From Thiopontia sp964647745 (GTDB taxonomy: Bacteria > Pseudomonadota > Gammaproteobacteria > GCF-002020875): a DNA stretch of 15,489 bases. Position 1 is the stretch's first letter, and every line of letters begins with the position of its first letter. Below the pieces are notes generated by a model that ran no database searches, was not told the DNA's origin, and worked only from the letters and a program-made list of their open reading frames with translations. The stretch spans positions 1 to 15,489 of the forward strand of contig CAZYJG010000032.1 of NCBI GenBank assembly GCA_964647745.1. Reading direction: 5' to 3'. A program made the translations under genes and the position numbers. Positions 7,465 through 15,394 of this stretch are shown one piece after another.

Positions 7465-8607
7465 CTATGGGTGAAGGGCCGATTTTACAGGAAAAACCGC
7501 CCCCAGTATTGTTGATTGCCCTGCACCGGTTACGGAGGGGAGGTTTCCACTCCTCCCCTGCAGGGTGCGTCGTGCAAGCCATGCAAAGGCCATCGCCTCC
7601 ACCCACTCCGGATCCATCCCGACTGCTGCCGTCGAATCGATCTCCCATTCCGGGAGATTGGCTGCTATCCGTTCCAGCAGAAACGGGTTGCGGGCTCCAC
7701 CGCCACAGACCCAGAGCTCTCGGCTGCTCAGCCCGTGGCCCTGGACTGCATCGGCAATGGTCACTGCGGTCAACTCGCAGAGTGTGGCGGCCACATCCTC
7801 TGCACTCAGTGCTGCCTTGCGCGAAGGGGCCGACTCCAGTTGTGACAGGTATCGCTCAATCCAGTCGCTGTTGAAGGTCTCCCTGCCTGTGCTCTTTGGC
7901 GGAGAGAGGGCAAAGAACGGCTCTTCCCTCATCCGCTCAAGCAGCGACCTGGAGAGACGCCCCTGTCGTGCAAACTCCCCCTCTCTGTCCATTCTCTTGC
8001 CAAAGGCACGCTCTGCCCAGGTGTTCATCAGCACATTGCCTGGACCAGTGTCATAGCCCACAACCTCCCCTTCGGCCGAGTCCGGCAAGATGGTCACATT
8101 GGCCATCCCCCCAATGTTGACCAGCACCCCACGCCGCTCCTTCAGCAGCCAGGCATGGTAGGCGGGTGCAAGGGGTGCCCCCTGCCCCCCCGCAGCAAGG
8201 TCACGACGCCGAAAATCGGCAACCGTTGTGATTCCGGTGCGCTGGGCAATGGTGTTCGGATCACCAATCTGCAGGGTGAAGGGTCTCTCGGCAGCGGGCT
8301 CATGACGAATGGTCTGTCCATGGCTGCCGATCGCACTGATCTCCTCCCGCTTCAGCCCGGCGGCCTCGACAACCGCCACTGCCGCCTCTGCAAAGAGCGC
8401 CCCCAGCTCAGTATCTGCGGCCCCCATTCTCATGATCTCCCCCTCTTCGGGGGAACAGAGATCGAGAATCTCCTGCCGCAACCGCTCGGGGATCGGGATC
8501 GACGCTGTGGCAACAACAGCCGGGGGGAAGTGCGAAAAGTCGGCAACTACTGCATCCACCCCGTCGAGGCTGGTACCGGACATCAGCCCTACATATTTTT
8601 CACTCAT
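7465..8607 (-). CDS. anmK: Anhydro-N-acetylmuramic acid kinase
   Basis: This 380-residue enzyme phosphorylates and opens 1,6-anhydro-MurNAc to give MurNAc-6-phosphate, a step in recycling peptidoglycan fragments in the cytoplasm. The ATP-binding phosphate loop is GLMSGTSLDG (7-16). IGSHGQT is at 93-99, DFRRRDLAAGGQGAPL at 131-146 and NIGGMANVT at 164-172. The likely catalytic base is Asp186 in GYDTGPGN, and VCGGGARNP lies in the C-terminal lobe. All match E. coli AnmK closely over the full length. The start codon overlaps the glnE stop (ATGA), so translation is coupled. In some pseudomonads, from memory, anmK directly follows an M23 peptidase gene; here glnE lies between the two. Confidence 0.96.
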   Translation of the reverse strand: MSEKYVGLMSGTSLDGVDAVVADFSHFPPAVVATASIPIPERLRQEILDLCSPEEGEIMRMGAADTELGALFAEAAVAVVEAAGLKREEISAIGSHGQTIRHEPAAERPFTLQIGDPNTIAQRTGITTVADFRRRDLAAGGQGAPLAPAYHAWLLKERRGVLVNIGGMANVTILPDSAEGEVVGYDTGPGNVLMNTWAERAFGKRMDREGEFARQGRLSRSLLERMREEPFFALSPPKSTGRETFNSDWIERYLSQLESAPSRKAALSAEDVAATLCELTAVTIADAVQGHGLSSRELWVCGGGARNPFLLERIAANLPEWEIDSTAAVGMDPEWVEAMAFAWLARRTLQGRSGNLPSVTGAGQSTILGAVFPVKSALHP

Positions 8608-11450
8608 TCGGTCTCCCCTGCCTCTCTCCCCATTAGCTGCTGCCAGATTGCCTCCACCTGCTGACGCTCTTCGGTGAACTCCCTCTCAGAGACTGTGGCG
8701 GGCCGATTCTGCAGGGAGAGGTGGTAGGCACGCCTGCGATAGCGCAGATAACAGTCCTTCAGCTGCTCTGCATCCTGATGCCCAACTCTCTTCTCCTCGG
8801 CCAGCTGCTCCAGCAGGCGGATATTGTCGGTCCACTGCATCAGGGAGGGGTATTGTGACGCCCAGCGCAATACCAGATACTGGACCATAAACTCAATATC
8901 CACCATCCCGCCGGCCATCTGCTTGATATTGATCTCCCCCTCGTCGCACTGCCCCAGGGATACGCGCATCTTCTCACGCATCTCAACGATTTCGCTGCGC
9001 AGCTGTTCTGGCTCCCGCTCCAGGCCCAGGATCTCTCTGCGGATACTCTCAAACGCATCGGTTGCCTCTCTCCCACCCCCGATAACGCGGGCACGCACCA
9101 GCGCCTGATGCTCCCAGGTCCATGCCTGCTCCAGTTGATAGTCACGGAACCCCTCCATATCGACAACCAGCAGACCGGAGGCGCCATTGGGGCGCAACCT
9201 TGGATCCACCTCGTAGAGGCGCCCACTCATGGTTCGGGTTGTCAGCATGTGAACCATCCGCTGCACCATGCGGATATAGAACTCCCTGCGGGTAACCGGC
9301 TGTCGCTTTCTGCTGAATGGCTCCTCCGGCGGCTCTGTATGGAGAAATACCAGATCCAGGTCTGAGCCGTATCCCAGCTCGATGCCACCGAGCTTTCCAT
9401 ACCCAACAACCACAAATCCGGAGTTCTCCATGCTCTCTGAACGCCTGCGCGGCTTTCCAAAGCGTCTGGTCATCTCCTGCCATGAGAGCCTGAAGCAGTA
9501 ATTGACGACACTCTCCGCAATCCAGGTCAGGGCATCACTGACCTGCATAATGGGGAGCCGATCCATCACATCCACTGCCGCAACCTTGACCATGTGGCGG
9601 TGCTGGAAGTGGCGCAGAAACTCCATCTGCTGCTCCAGATCTTGGGCATCAATTCGCCCGCCCAGCTCGGCCAGCTCTGACATCAGTGCGGGGCAGTCCG
9701 TGGGCAGAAAGAGCTCACGCGGGTCCATCAGGCCATCCAGCAGCATGGGGTTTTGCGAGAGCTGCTCTGCAATCCACTCACTCTCCCGCAGCAGGAAGAG
9801 AAGGTGCTCCAGTGTGGAGCGATTCTCTGCCAACATCGAGAAATAGGCGGGGCGACGTCCGATCGACTCGACCAGTCGGATGGCGCGCTCCAGACTCTGG
9901 TCGGCAATCTCGCCCCCCCTCTCTGCAGCACCAGAACTCGACCCCTGCTGACTCTCCTGGGAGGAGTGGGCCGCCGCATCGATCAGCAGTGGCATCAGGC
10001 GGTCGAGACGCTCCAGCCCCTCACGGCTCATCGACTCAACGACTGCCCCCAGCTTCAGATTGCGCAGTGTAATAACCACCTTCTCGCTCTCATGAAAGGT
10101 CGCCTCAACCCACTGCAGAAGCGGCTCTGGCAGCGACTCTTCCGATAGCTCAGACCAGAGCTGTTGGGCCTCACTCTTCTCGCTGCTACTGGTGTCCACG
10201 ATTCCAACAGAGAAGAGGCGCTCAAACTGGGACTGCACCCGATCTCGGTGCCGCTCCAGTTCTGCAAGATAGGGGGCATAGCCCTCAAAACCCATGGAGC
10301 GGGCCAGCAGCAGCTGCCTCTCGTCACTCTCGGGGAGGCGCTGGGTCTGTCGATCCTCATACTCCTGCAGACGGTGCTCACTGTTTCTCAGAAAGAGGTA
10401 GGCCTCGGTCAGTTGCTGCTCCTCTTCTGCGGTGATCTCCCCCAGCCGCTTCAGCAGTGGCAATACCTGCAGAATCGGGCGGATCTGCAGCCCCGGCTCT
10501 GCCCCGCCACGCACCAGTTGAAAGGCCTGGCCTATAAACTCGATCTCACGGATTCCCCCTGGCCCCAGCTTGAGATCACTCTCCATCCCCTTCTTGCGCA
10601 CCTGCTGGGCAATCATCCGCTTCATCTCACGCAGGGAGTCAAAGGCGCTGTAGTCAATATAGCGACGGTAGACAAAGGGGCGCATCATCTTCAGCAGCGC
10701 CCCTCCCGCCTCACGATCACCAGCGATCACCCGCCCCTTGATCCAGGCATAGCGCTCCCAGCTTCTCCCATGCAGTTGGTAGTAGTCCTCCATCGCCTCA
10801 AATGAGGAGACCAGCGCCCCACTCTCACCAAAGGGGCGCAGCCTCATATCGACACGGAAGACAAATCCATCCGCAGTGTTGGTATTGATTGCGCGAATCA
10901 GGCGCTGCGCAAGGTGGGTAAAGAACTCCCGGTTGCTGATCCAGGGTCTCCGTCCCCGGGTCTCTCCATCCTCGGGATAGGCAAAGATCAGGTCGATATC
11001 GGAGGAGAAATTGAGCTCCCCAGCGCCCAGTTTTCCCATCGCCACAACCATCATCTGCTGGGCCCTGCCGCTCTGCTCCCCCCTGGGTGTGCCCTCTTCC
11101 CTGCACCGCCACCGGTAGAGCAGCTCCAGTGTTACCGAGACCATCGCATCAGCCAGGGCCGAGAGCTCACGAACTGTCACATGATAGTCGGCCCACCCCG
11201 CCAGGTCTCGAGCTGCAATTCGCACCATCTCTTGACGACGAATGGTACGCAGCACCCTGGAGAGCTGTTGATCGCTCTCAACCCCCTCCAGTTCTTCAGC
11301 AATGCGCTCCCTGTAGTACCCCTCTGCGACCTCGGAACGGGCCCACGACGAATCATCAATCCTCTCCTGCAGGGATGGATCCTGCCGGCAGCTGTTCTCA
11401 ATAAACGGACTGAGTCGAAATAGTTTGGTGGTGATGGAAGAGGTGCTCAC
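8604..11450 (-). CDS. glnE: Bifunctional glutamine synthetase adenylyltransferase/adenylyl-removing enzyme
   Basis: This 948-residue enzyme adds AMP to a tyrosine of glutamine synthetase when nitrogen is plentiful and removes it when nitrogen is scarce, under PII control. E. coli GlnE has 946 residues. Two nucleotidyltransferase domains are visible. The N-terminal adenylyl-removing domain has NFSSDIDL (147-154), with Asp151 and Asp153. The C-terminal adenylylating domain has GYGSDLDL (693-700), with Asp697 and Asp699. Each is followed by a conserved block: RVDMRLRPFGESG near 199-211, and VDPRLRPNGASG in the second copy. A Ser/Gln/Gly-rich linker (about 494-516) lies between them. The start is GTG and overlaps the stop of the M23 gene (GTGA). 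The substrate gene glnA is at the right edge of this window, transcribed separately. Confidence 0.97.
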   Translation of the reverse strand: MSTSSITTKLFRLSPFIENSCRQDPSLQERIDDSSWARSEVAEGYYRERIAEELEGVESDQQLSRVLRTIRRQEMVRIAARDLAGWADYHVTVRELSALADAMVSVTLELLYRWRCREEGTPRGEQSGRAQQMMVVAMGKLGAGELNFSSDIDLIFAYPEDGETRGRRPWISNREFFTHLAQRLIRAINTNTADGFVFRVDMRLRPFGESGALVSSFEAMEDYYQLHGRSWERYAWIKGRVIAGDREAGGALLKMMRPFVYRRYIDYSAFDSLREMKRMIAQQVRKKGMESDLKLGPGGIREIEFIGQAFQLVRGGAEPGLQIRPILQVLPLLKRLGEITAEEEQQLTEAYLFLRNSEHRLQEYEDRQTQRLPESDERQLLLARSMGFEGYAPYLAELERHRDRVQSQFERLFSVGIVDTSSSEKSEAQQLWSELSEESLPEPLLQWVEATFHESEKVVITLRNLKLGAVVESMSREGLERLDRLMPLLIDAAAHSSQESQQGSSSGAAERGGEIADQSLERAIRLVESIGRRPAYFSMLAENRSTLEHLLFLLRESEWIAEQLSQNPMLLDGLMDPRELFLPTDCPALMSELAELGGRIDAQDLEQQMEFLRHFQHRHMVKVAAVDVMDRLPIMQVSDALTWIAESVVNYCFRLSWQEMTRRFGKPRRRSESMENSGFVVVGYGKLGGIELGYGSDLDLVFLHTEPPEEPFSRKRQPVTRREFYIRMVQRMVHMLTTRTMSGRLYEVDPRLRPNGASGLLVVDMEGFRDYQLEQAWTWEHQALVRARVIGGGREATDAFESIRREILGLEREPEQLRSEIVEMREKMRVSLGQCDEGEINIKQMAGGMVDIEFMVQYLVLRWASQYPSLMQWTDNIRLLEQLAEEKRVGHQDAEQLKDCYLRYRRRAYHLSLQNRPATVSEREFTEERQQVEAIWQQLMGREAGETE

Positions 11451-12448
11451 TGGACAAGCGAGGCGAGCTGTCTCTCTTTCTGCTGGTTCAGCAGGGCCCT
11501 GCGCAGCTCTGCTGTTCTCTGATAGAAGTACCTTTTCTCGGCGGCGGTCGGCTTTCTGCTGCGCGGCAATACCACCTTCATTGCATCCTTGTGCTCTCCA
11601 TCCTCTCGGAACTCATAGTGAAGGTGGGGGCCGGTTGACATTCCGGTACTGCCAACAAGACCAATGACCTCTCCCTGCACCACCCGCTTCCCTTTTTTTA
11701 GCCCCTCAGCAATGCGAGAGAGGTGTGCATAGACCGTGGTGTACTTTCCTCCTCCATGGCTGAGAAAGATGACATTCCCATAACCTCGCTGAAATTCCCG
11801 CTTCTGGATAACACCATCTGCGGTGGCCATCACCGGGGTCCCAGTGGGGGCAGCAAAATCGGTTCCGCGATGGGGGCGATAGACCTTCAACACCGGATGG
11901 AAACGTCGCAGTGTAAAGTGCGAACTGACCTTGGGATTGCGCAGAGGGGTACGGAGAAAGTCGGCCTCAAGCGGCTCTCCTGATCCGCTGTAATAGCGGG
12001 TCGCTCCACGGCGGTCTGTGTGGCGAATGAGCTGTGTCGGCTCCCCACGACTGCTCAGCTCTGCAGCAATGATCTCGCTCTTCTGCAACGATTTTTCCTT
12101 CCCGGCCTGGAAGATGACTGTAAAGTGGTCACCCTTCCGGATATCCCGGCGAAAATCGATCTGTTCGGAAAAGAGCCGCTCCAGTTCTCGGATATGGGTG
12201 GTCGGTATTCCAGCACGCCGTGCTGCCTGCGAGAAGGTCTTGTTGATTTTTCCACTACGAACAACCCAGCTGTGTGTCGAGGAGTTCTCTCCGCCATGAG
12301 AGTGGTGAATTTTCTCCTCTGGGGCAGAAGATGGGGTAACGACAGTTTTCTCAACAGCCCCGCTCTTCAGTTGCGCCGACTGCTGTGTTGTACAGCCGGT
12401 GGCCAGAAGCAGCAGAGTTGCCAGTACAATTGGAAAAAGATGATTCAA
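11447..12448 (-). CDS. M23 family metallopeptidase, probable lipoprotein (murein endopeptidase)
   Basis: From the TTG start at 12448 this is a 333-residue protein. Its signal peptide ends in the lipobox LATGC, with Cys19 as the lipidated residue, which points to a membrane-anchored murein DD-endopeptidase. An OapA/LysM-like N-terminal region (about 60-170) begins SWVVRSG. The M23 domain follows, with HRGTDFAAP (His193, Asp197), VYAHL (His242) and GPHLHYEF (His275, His277) as the zinc and catalytic set. The same frame is open to a TTG at 12493. I prefer 12448 because AAGG lies 7 bases before it and because a sigma-70-type promoter with TATACT at 12483-12478 would start transcription downstream of 12493. 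The gene is translationally coupled to glnE. It resembles MepM and relatives, but is too general for a symbol. Confidence 0.9.
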   Translation of the reverse strand: MNHLFPIVLATLLLLATGCTTQQSAQLKSGAVEKTVVTPSSAPEEKIHHSHGGENSSTHSWVVRSGKINKTFSQAARRAGIPTTHIRELERLFSEQIDFRRDIRKGDHFTVIFQAGKEKSLQKSEIIAAELSSRGEPTQLIRHTDRRGATRYYSGSGEPLEADFLRTPLRNPKVSSHFTLRRFHPVLKVYRPHRGTDFAAPTGTPVMATADGVIQKREFQRGYGNVIFLSHGGGKYTTVYAHLSRIAEGLKKGKRVVQGEVIGLVGSTGMSTGPHLHYEFREDGEHKDAMKVVLPRSRKPTAAEKRYFYQRTAELRRALLNQQKERQLASLVQ

Positions 12449-12455
12449 AAGAGTG

Positions 12456-12459
12456 CCTT
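12456..12459 (-). promoter_or_regulatory. Ribosome binding site (AAGG) that decides the M23 start
   Basis: AAGG lies 7 bases before the TTG at 12448 and downstream of the predicted transcript start near 12471. The alternative TTG at 12493 lies upstream of that transcript start. This favours the shorter lipoprotein form. Confidence 0.5.
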
Positions 12460-12477
12460 GGTCTGAGAACGGTGACG

Positions 12478-12506
12478 AGTATACCCTCAGCAACTGCCCC
12501 CATCAA
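12478..12506 (-). promoter_or_regulatory. Sigma-70-type promoter for the M23-glnE-anmK run
   Basis: On the minus strand, TTGATG (12506-12501) and TATACT (12483-12478) are separated by exactly 17 bases. The match to TTGACA/TATAAT is 4 of 6 and 5 of 6. The expected transcript start is near 12471, about 22 bases before the proposed TTG start of the M23 gene. It lies in the 101 bases between the ntrC stop and that start. I see no intrinsic terminator after ntrC, so read-through from ntrBC is also possible. Confidence 0.6.
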
Positions 12507-12549
12507 ATCAACCGGGAGGATCCGGCCACTGCAGCTCTCTGGTGACGGA

Positions 12550-13974
12550 TTACCCCTCCTCCAGCGCATACTCCTTGAGCTTGCGGGTGAGGGTATTCCT
12601 CCCCCATCCTAGCAGGCGTGCCGCCTCCTGCTTTTTCCCTGCCGTGTGTTCCAGCGCCGCCCTGATCAGGATCTTCTCCATGGTGGGGACCACCTGATCC
12701 AGCAGACGCCCCTCATCCTGACCGAGGTGTTTACGAATCCACAGCTCCAGCGCACTCTCCCACCCCTCTCCACGCGCACTCTCCTGGTCTGGACTGAGTT
12801 CAAGAGGAAGATCTTCCACACGAACCTTGCGCGTGGGCGCCATTACCGTTATCCAGCGACAGGTATTCTCCAACTGGCGTACATTCCCCTGCCACTCCAA
12901 CCCATTCAGGTACTGTATGGTCTCCGGGAGCAGCTCCTTCTCCTCCACCTCAAGCTCCTCTGCAGCCAGTTGCAGGAAGTGTCTTGCCAGCAGGGGGATA
13001 TCCTCCCGGCGCTCCCGCAACGCGGGGACATGGATCCGGATCACATTGAGGCGGTGGTAGAGGTCCTCACGAAACTCACCCGCCTGAACCGCCTGCTCCA
13101 GGTTCTGGTGAGTAGCCGCAATAATTCTGACATCTGCCCGCACCGGGGCATGGCCACCCACCTGATAGAACTCACCCTCCGATAGCACACGCAGCAGTCG
13201 GGTCTGGGTCTCCAGTGGCATGTCCCCAATCTCATCCAGGAACAGTGTGCCCCCATCTGCCTGCTGAAAACGCCCCTCGCGGGCCCCGGTTGCCCCGGTA
13301 AAGGCCCCCTTCTCATGACCAAACAGCTCCGAATCCATCAGATCCCTGGGGATAGCCGCCATATTCAGTGCGATGAATGGCCTCTCCGCACGTGGACTGT
13401 GGCGGTGCAGTGCCTGTGCCACCCGCTCCTTTCCGGTTCCAGACTCCCCGTTGATCAGTACCGTCATATTGGAGTGTGCCAGCCTTCCAATCGCACGGAA
13501 CACCTCCTGCATTGCGGGGGACTCTCCGATGATGTCGGTACTGATATCTAACCGCTCCCTGCTCGCCCCCCGTTTGCTGCGCACCTGTTCAATTGCCCGT
13601 TGCGTCAGTGTAATCGCCTCCTCGATATCAAAAGGCTTGGGCAGATACTCAAAAGCACCCCCCTCATAGGCTGAGACTGCACTATCCATGTCCGAGTGGG
13701 CAGTCATGATAATGACCGGAAGATCGGGCCACCCTTCACCAATCTGTTTCAGCAGTGAGAGGCCATCAATGCCGGGCATGCGGATGTCGCTGAGAATCAC
13801 ATCCGGCCCTCCCGATCCGCTCCTCCGCTCCCCCTCCTGGAGCCTGCCGACCACCTCATTTCCATCACTGAAACAGGTAACCTCCATCCCAGCCTTCTGT
13901 AGCGCCCGCTCCAGCACCCAGCGAATGGAGTGGTCATCATCAATAACCCAGACGCTTCCGCCATCCGATCTCAT
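12550..13974 (-). CDS. ntrC: NtrC nitrogen response regulator (sigma-54 activator)
   Basis: This 474-residue response regulator activates sigma-54 promoters when nitrogen is limiting. The receiver domain spans about 6-125, with acidic pocket Asp12/Asp13, phospho-acceptor Asp63 in LSDIRMPG, Thr91 and Lys113. The AAA+ domain spans about 149-380, with Walker A GESGTGKE (176-183), the sigma-54 contact loop GAFTGA (223-228) and Walker B LFLDE (244-248). A Fis-type helix-turn-helix lies at about 447-470 (AARLLGWGRNTLTRKL). VIIMTAHSDMDSAVSAYEGGAFEYLPKPFD is nearly identical to the E. coli sequence over its length, which separates NtrC from other activators. The receiver has a short insertion (about 48-57) compared with E. 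coli. The ATG start has a GGGGGAAG site upstream. It lies 59 bases after ntrB in the same operon. Confidence 0.96.
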   Translation of the reverse strand: MRSDGGSVWVIDDDHSIRWVLERALQKAGMEVTCFSDGNEVVGRLQEGERRSGSGGPDVILSDIRMPGIDGLSLLKQIGEGWPDLPVIIMTAHSDMDSAVSAYEGGAFEYLPKPFDIEEAITLTQRAIEQVRSKRGASRERLDISTDIIGESPAMQEVFRAIGRLAHSNMTVLINGESGTGKERVAQALHRHSPRAERPFIALNMAAIPRDLMDSELFGHEKGAFTGATGAREGRFQQADGGTLFLDEIGDMPLETQTRLLRVLSEGEFYQVGGHAPVRADVRIIAATHQNLEQAVQAGEFREDLYHRLNVIRIHVPALRERREDIPLLARHFLQLAAEELEVEEKELLPETIQYLNGLEWQGNVRQLENTCRWITVMAPTRKVRVEDLPLELSPDQESARGEGWESALELWIRKHLGQDEGRLLDQVVPTMEKILIRAALEHTAGKKQEAARLLGWGRNTLTRKLKEYALEEG

Positions 13975-14033
13975 TGGGTCTTCCCCCTCTCTGCCTGTCG
14001 ATTATCCAACTTCTCTTCTCCTTTGAATCTCCT

Positions 14034-15137
14034 TCATGGCTCCTCCAGCGGAATCAAGAGGGTAAAAACGGTCTCTCCCGGCTCTGACTGACACTCAATC
14101 ACCCCACCCTGGCGGTGGATTATGGACTGTGCAATAGAGAGTCCCAGCCCTGTCCCCTCGGCACGCCCTGTCACCATCGGGAGGAAGAGGGTCTTCTGAA
14201 GCTCACTGGAGATCCCCGGGCCGTTATCCTGGATCTCCACCCTGCAGGCGAGGCGATGATGCCTGTGGCCCACCGTTGCCTGATGCACTATGCGTGTTCG
14301 CAACACAATCTCCCCACGGTTCTTCAGGCTCTGTGCTCCATTGCGGACAATATTCAACAGTGCCTGGATCAACAGATCGGCATCGGCAGGAAAGGTGGGG
14401 ATACTGGGATCATAATCCTGCCTGATGGTCAGAGTCTCCTCTCCTGCCTCCGCAAGGACCAGGGTACGGACCCGCTCCAGCACCTCATGGATATTGGTCT
14501 CTCTGATCTGTGGTGGGCGGTTGGGGCCCAGCATCTGCTCCAACAGGCTCTGCAGACGGTCCGCCTCCCCTATAATCACCTCGGTATACTCTCTCAGTGA
14601 CGGATCCTTGAGTTCACTCTCCAGCAGCTGTGCCGCCCCGCGCAGCCCCCCAAGGGGGTTGTTGATCTCGTGTGCCAGCCCTCTAAGCAGATCGGCAGAG
14701 GCCCGTGTCTGGTTGATCAGCTGCTCCTCATTCATCAGGCGCAGCTGCTGGTCAACACGCCTCAGCTCCACCAGTATCTGCCCCCTCCTCTTCTGCTCTA
14801 TCAGCGGAACCAGTGAGCAGTCCACAACCCTCTTCTCACCACTTGGCAGACGCAGCTCTATTTCACGCTCGGTGTAGGGGTGGCTGGTCTCGGCAATCCT
14901 CTGCAGCCCCTCTGCCATATCACAACGAATATCGACGATCTCCGAGAGCAACCTTCCAACCGACTGATTTGCACTGACCTCCAGCAGCATCTCTGCCGCC
15001 TGATTGAGAAAGGCCAGACGCTGATCTTCCCCAAGAACCAGCAGTGCAATGGTTGTGTGGTCAACCGCAAGCTCTGGATAACCCGTATAGGGTGAGGGCC
15101 GCCTGGATTCGGTGTTGTATTGGGTGCCGGGACTCAT
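14034..15137 (-). CDS. ntrB: NtrB nitrogen-sensing histidine kinase/phosphatase
   Basis: This 367-residue soluble histidine kinase (also called GlnL) phosphorylates NtrC when nitrogen is low and acts as its phosphatase when PII signals sufficiency. An N-terminal PAS domain covers about 24-130. The phospho-accepting His156 is in GLAHEINNPLGGLRGAAQLL, strongly diagnostic of NtrB. The N box is LNIVRNGAQS (261-270), G1 is DNGPG (304-308) and G2 GTGLGLS (328-334). There are no membrane segments. The ATG at 15137 is the only plausible start: upstream in frame there is a stop with no other ATG, GTG or TTG, and downstream no start codon before the PAS domain. There is no ribosome binding site before this ATG, and the predicted sigma-54 transcript start is only about 4 bases upstream. 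Confidence 0.95.
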   Translation of the reverse strand: MSPGTQYNTESRRPSPYTGYPELAVDHTTIALLVLGEDQRLAFLNQAAEMLLEVSANQSVGRLLSEIVDIRCDMAEGLQRIAETSHPYTEREIELRLPSGEKRVVDCSLVPLIEQKRRGQILVELRRVDQQLRLMNEEQLINQTRASADLLRGLAHEINNPLGGLRGAAQLLESELKDPSLREYTEVIIGEADRLQSLLEQMLGPNRPPQIRETNIHEVLERVRTLVLAEAGEETLTIRQDYDPSIPTFPADADLLIQALLNIVRNGAQSLKNRGEIVLRTRIVHQATVGHRHHRLACRVEIQDNGPGISSELQKTLFLPMVTGRAEGTGLGLSIAQSIIHRQGGVIECQSEPGETVFTLLIPLEEP

Positions 15138-15150
15138 AACAGTAGATTCA

Positions 15151-15167
15151 ATGCAAACACTGTACCA
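15151..15167 (-). promoter_or_regulatory. Sigma-54 (-24/-12) promoter of ntrBC
   Basis: The minus strand reads TGGTACAGTGTTTGCAT, with GG (15166-15165) and GC (15154-15153) separated by exactly 10 bases. This matches the consensus TGGCAC-N5-TTGCW apart from one base in the -24 block. Transcription would start near 15141. Support comes from the NtrC palindrome upstream and from the downstream genes, which encode an NtrC activator with an intact GAFTGA loop. No competing good sigma-70 promoter was seen in the 258-base gap. Confidence 0.75.
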
Positions 15168-15275
15168 GCAACAGGATCACTCTCCCCGGAACAGCACTAT
15201 GCGCTATATTTCAATAGGTTATCTAAGAACAATAAATCCTGGAACGGGGCTGTCTGCCACACCAGCCTCCAATAT

Positions 15276-15290
15276 GCACCATTTTGGTGC
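15276..15290 (-). promoter_or_regulatory. NtrC binding site (enhancer)
   Basis: GCACCA and TGGTGC form a dyad with a 3-base spacer, the same arrangement as the strong NtrC sites upstream of E. coli glnA (GCACCA-N3-TGGTGC). Its centre is about 142 bases upstream of the predicted sigma-54 start, a normal enhancer distance. A half site, GCACTA, is at 15194-15199. I do not see a second full site. Confidence 0.8.
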
Positions 15291-15321
15291 GGCGCACAAC
15301 CGGCGGGAGGTAGACCATTCG

Positions 15322-15354
15322 AAAAAAAAGCCCCCCCTGCAGAACAGGGAGGGC
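15322..15354 (-). terminator. Intrinsic terminator of glnA
   Basis: On the minus strand GCCCTCCCTG (15354-15345) pairs with CAGGGGGGGC (15339-15330) around a 5-base loop, with one G-T wobble, and is followed by eight T (15329-15322). It lies 40 bases after the glnA stop and before the NtrC site, so it separates glnA transcription from ntrBC. Confidence 0.93.
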
Positions 15355-15394
15355 CTTTGTGCCTAACGGCTAACTGCCGTAGAGGGGATCGCGA

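Noticed and set aside
7482..7487. Separate promoter for the S41 protease gene (TAAAAT)
   Set aside because: The hexamer resembles a -10 box, but no -35 element is found at 16-18 bases spacing, and the gap to anmK is only 16 bases.
12507..12549. Terminator after ntrC
   Set aside because: ATCCG and CGGAT can pair across about 20 bases, but the structure is weak and no T run follows.
15195..15240. IHF site or sigma-70 promoter in the AT-rich part of the glnA-ntrB gap
   Set aside because: The stretch is AT-rich, but no good match to the IHF consensus was found, and TTGTTC-N18-TATAGC is a poor sigma-70 promoter.
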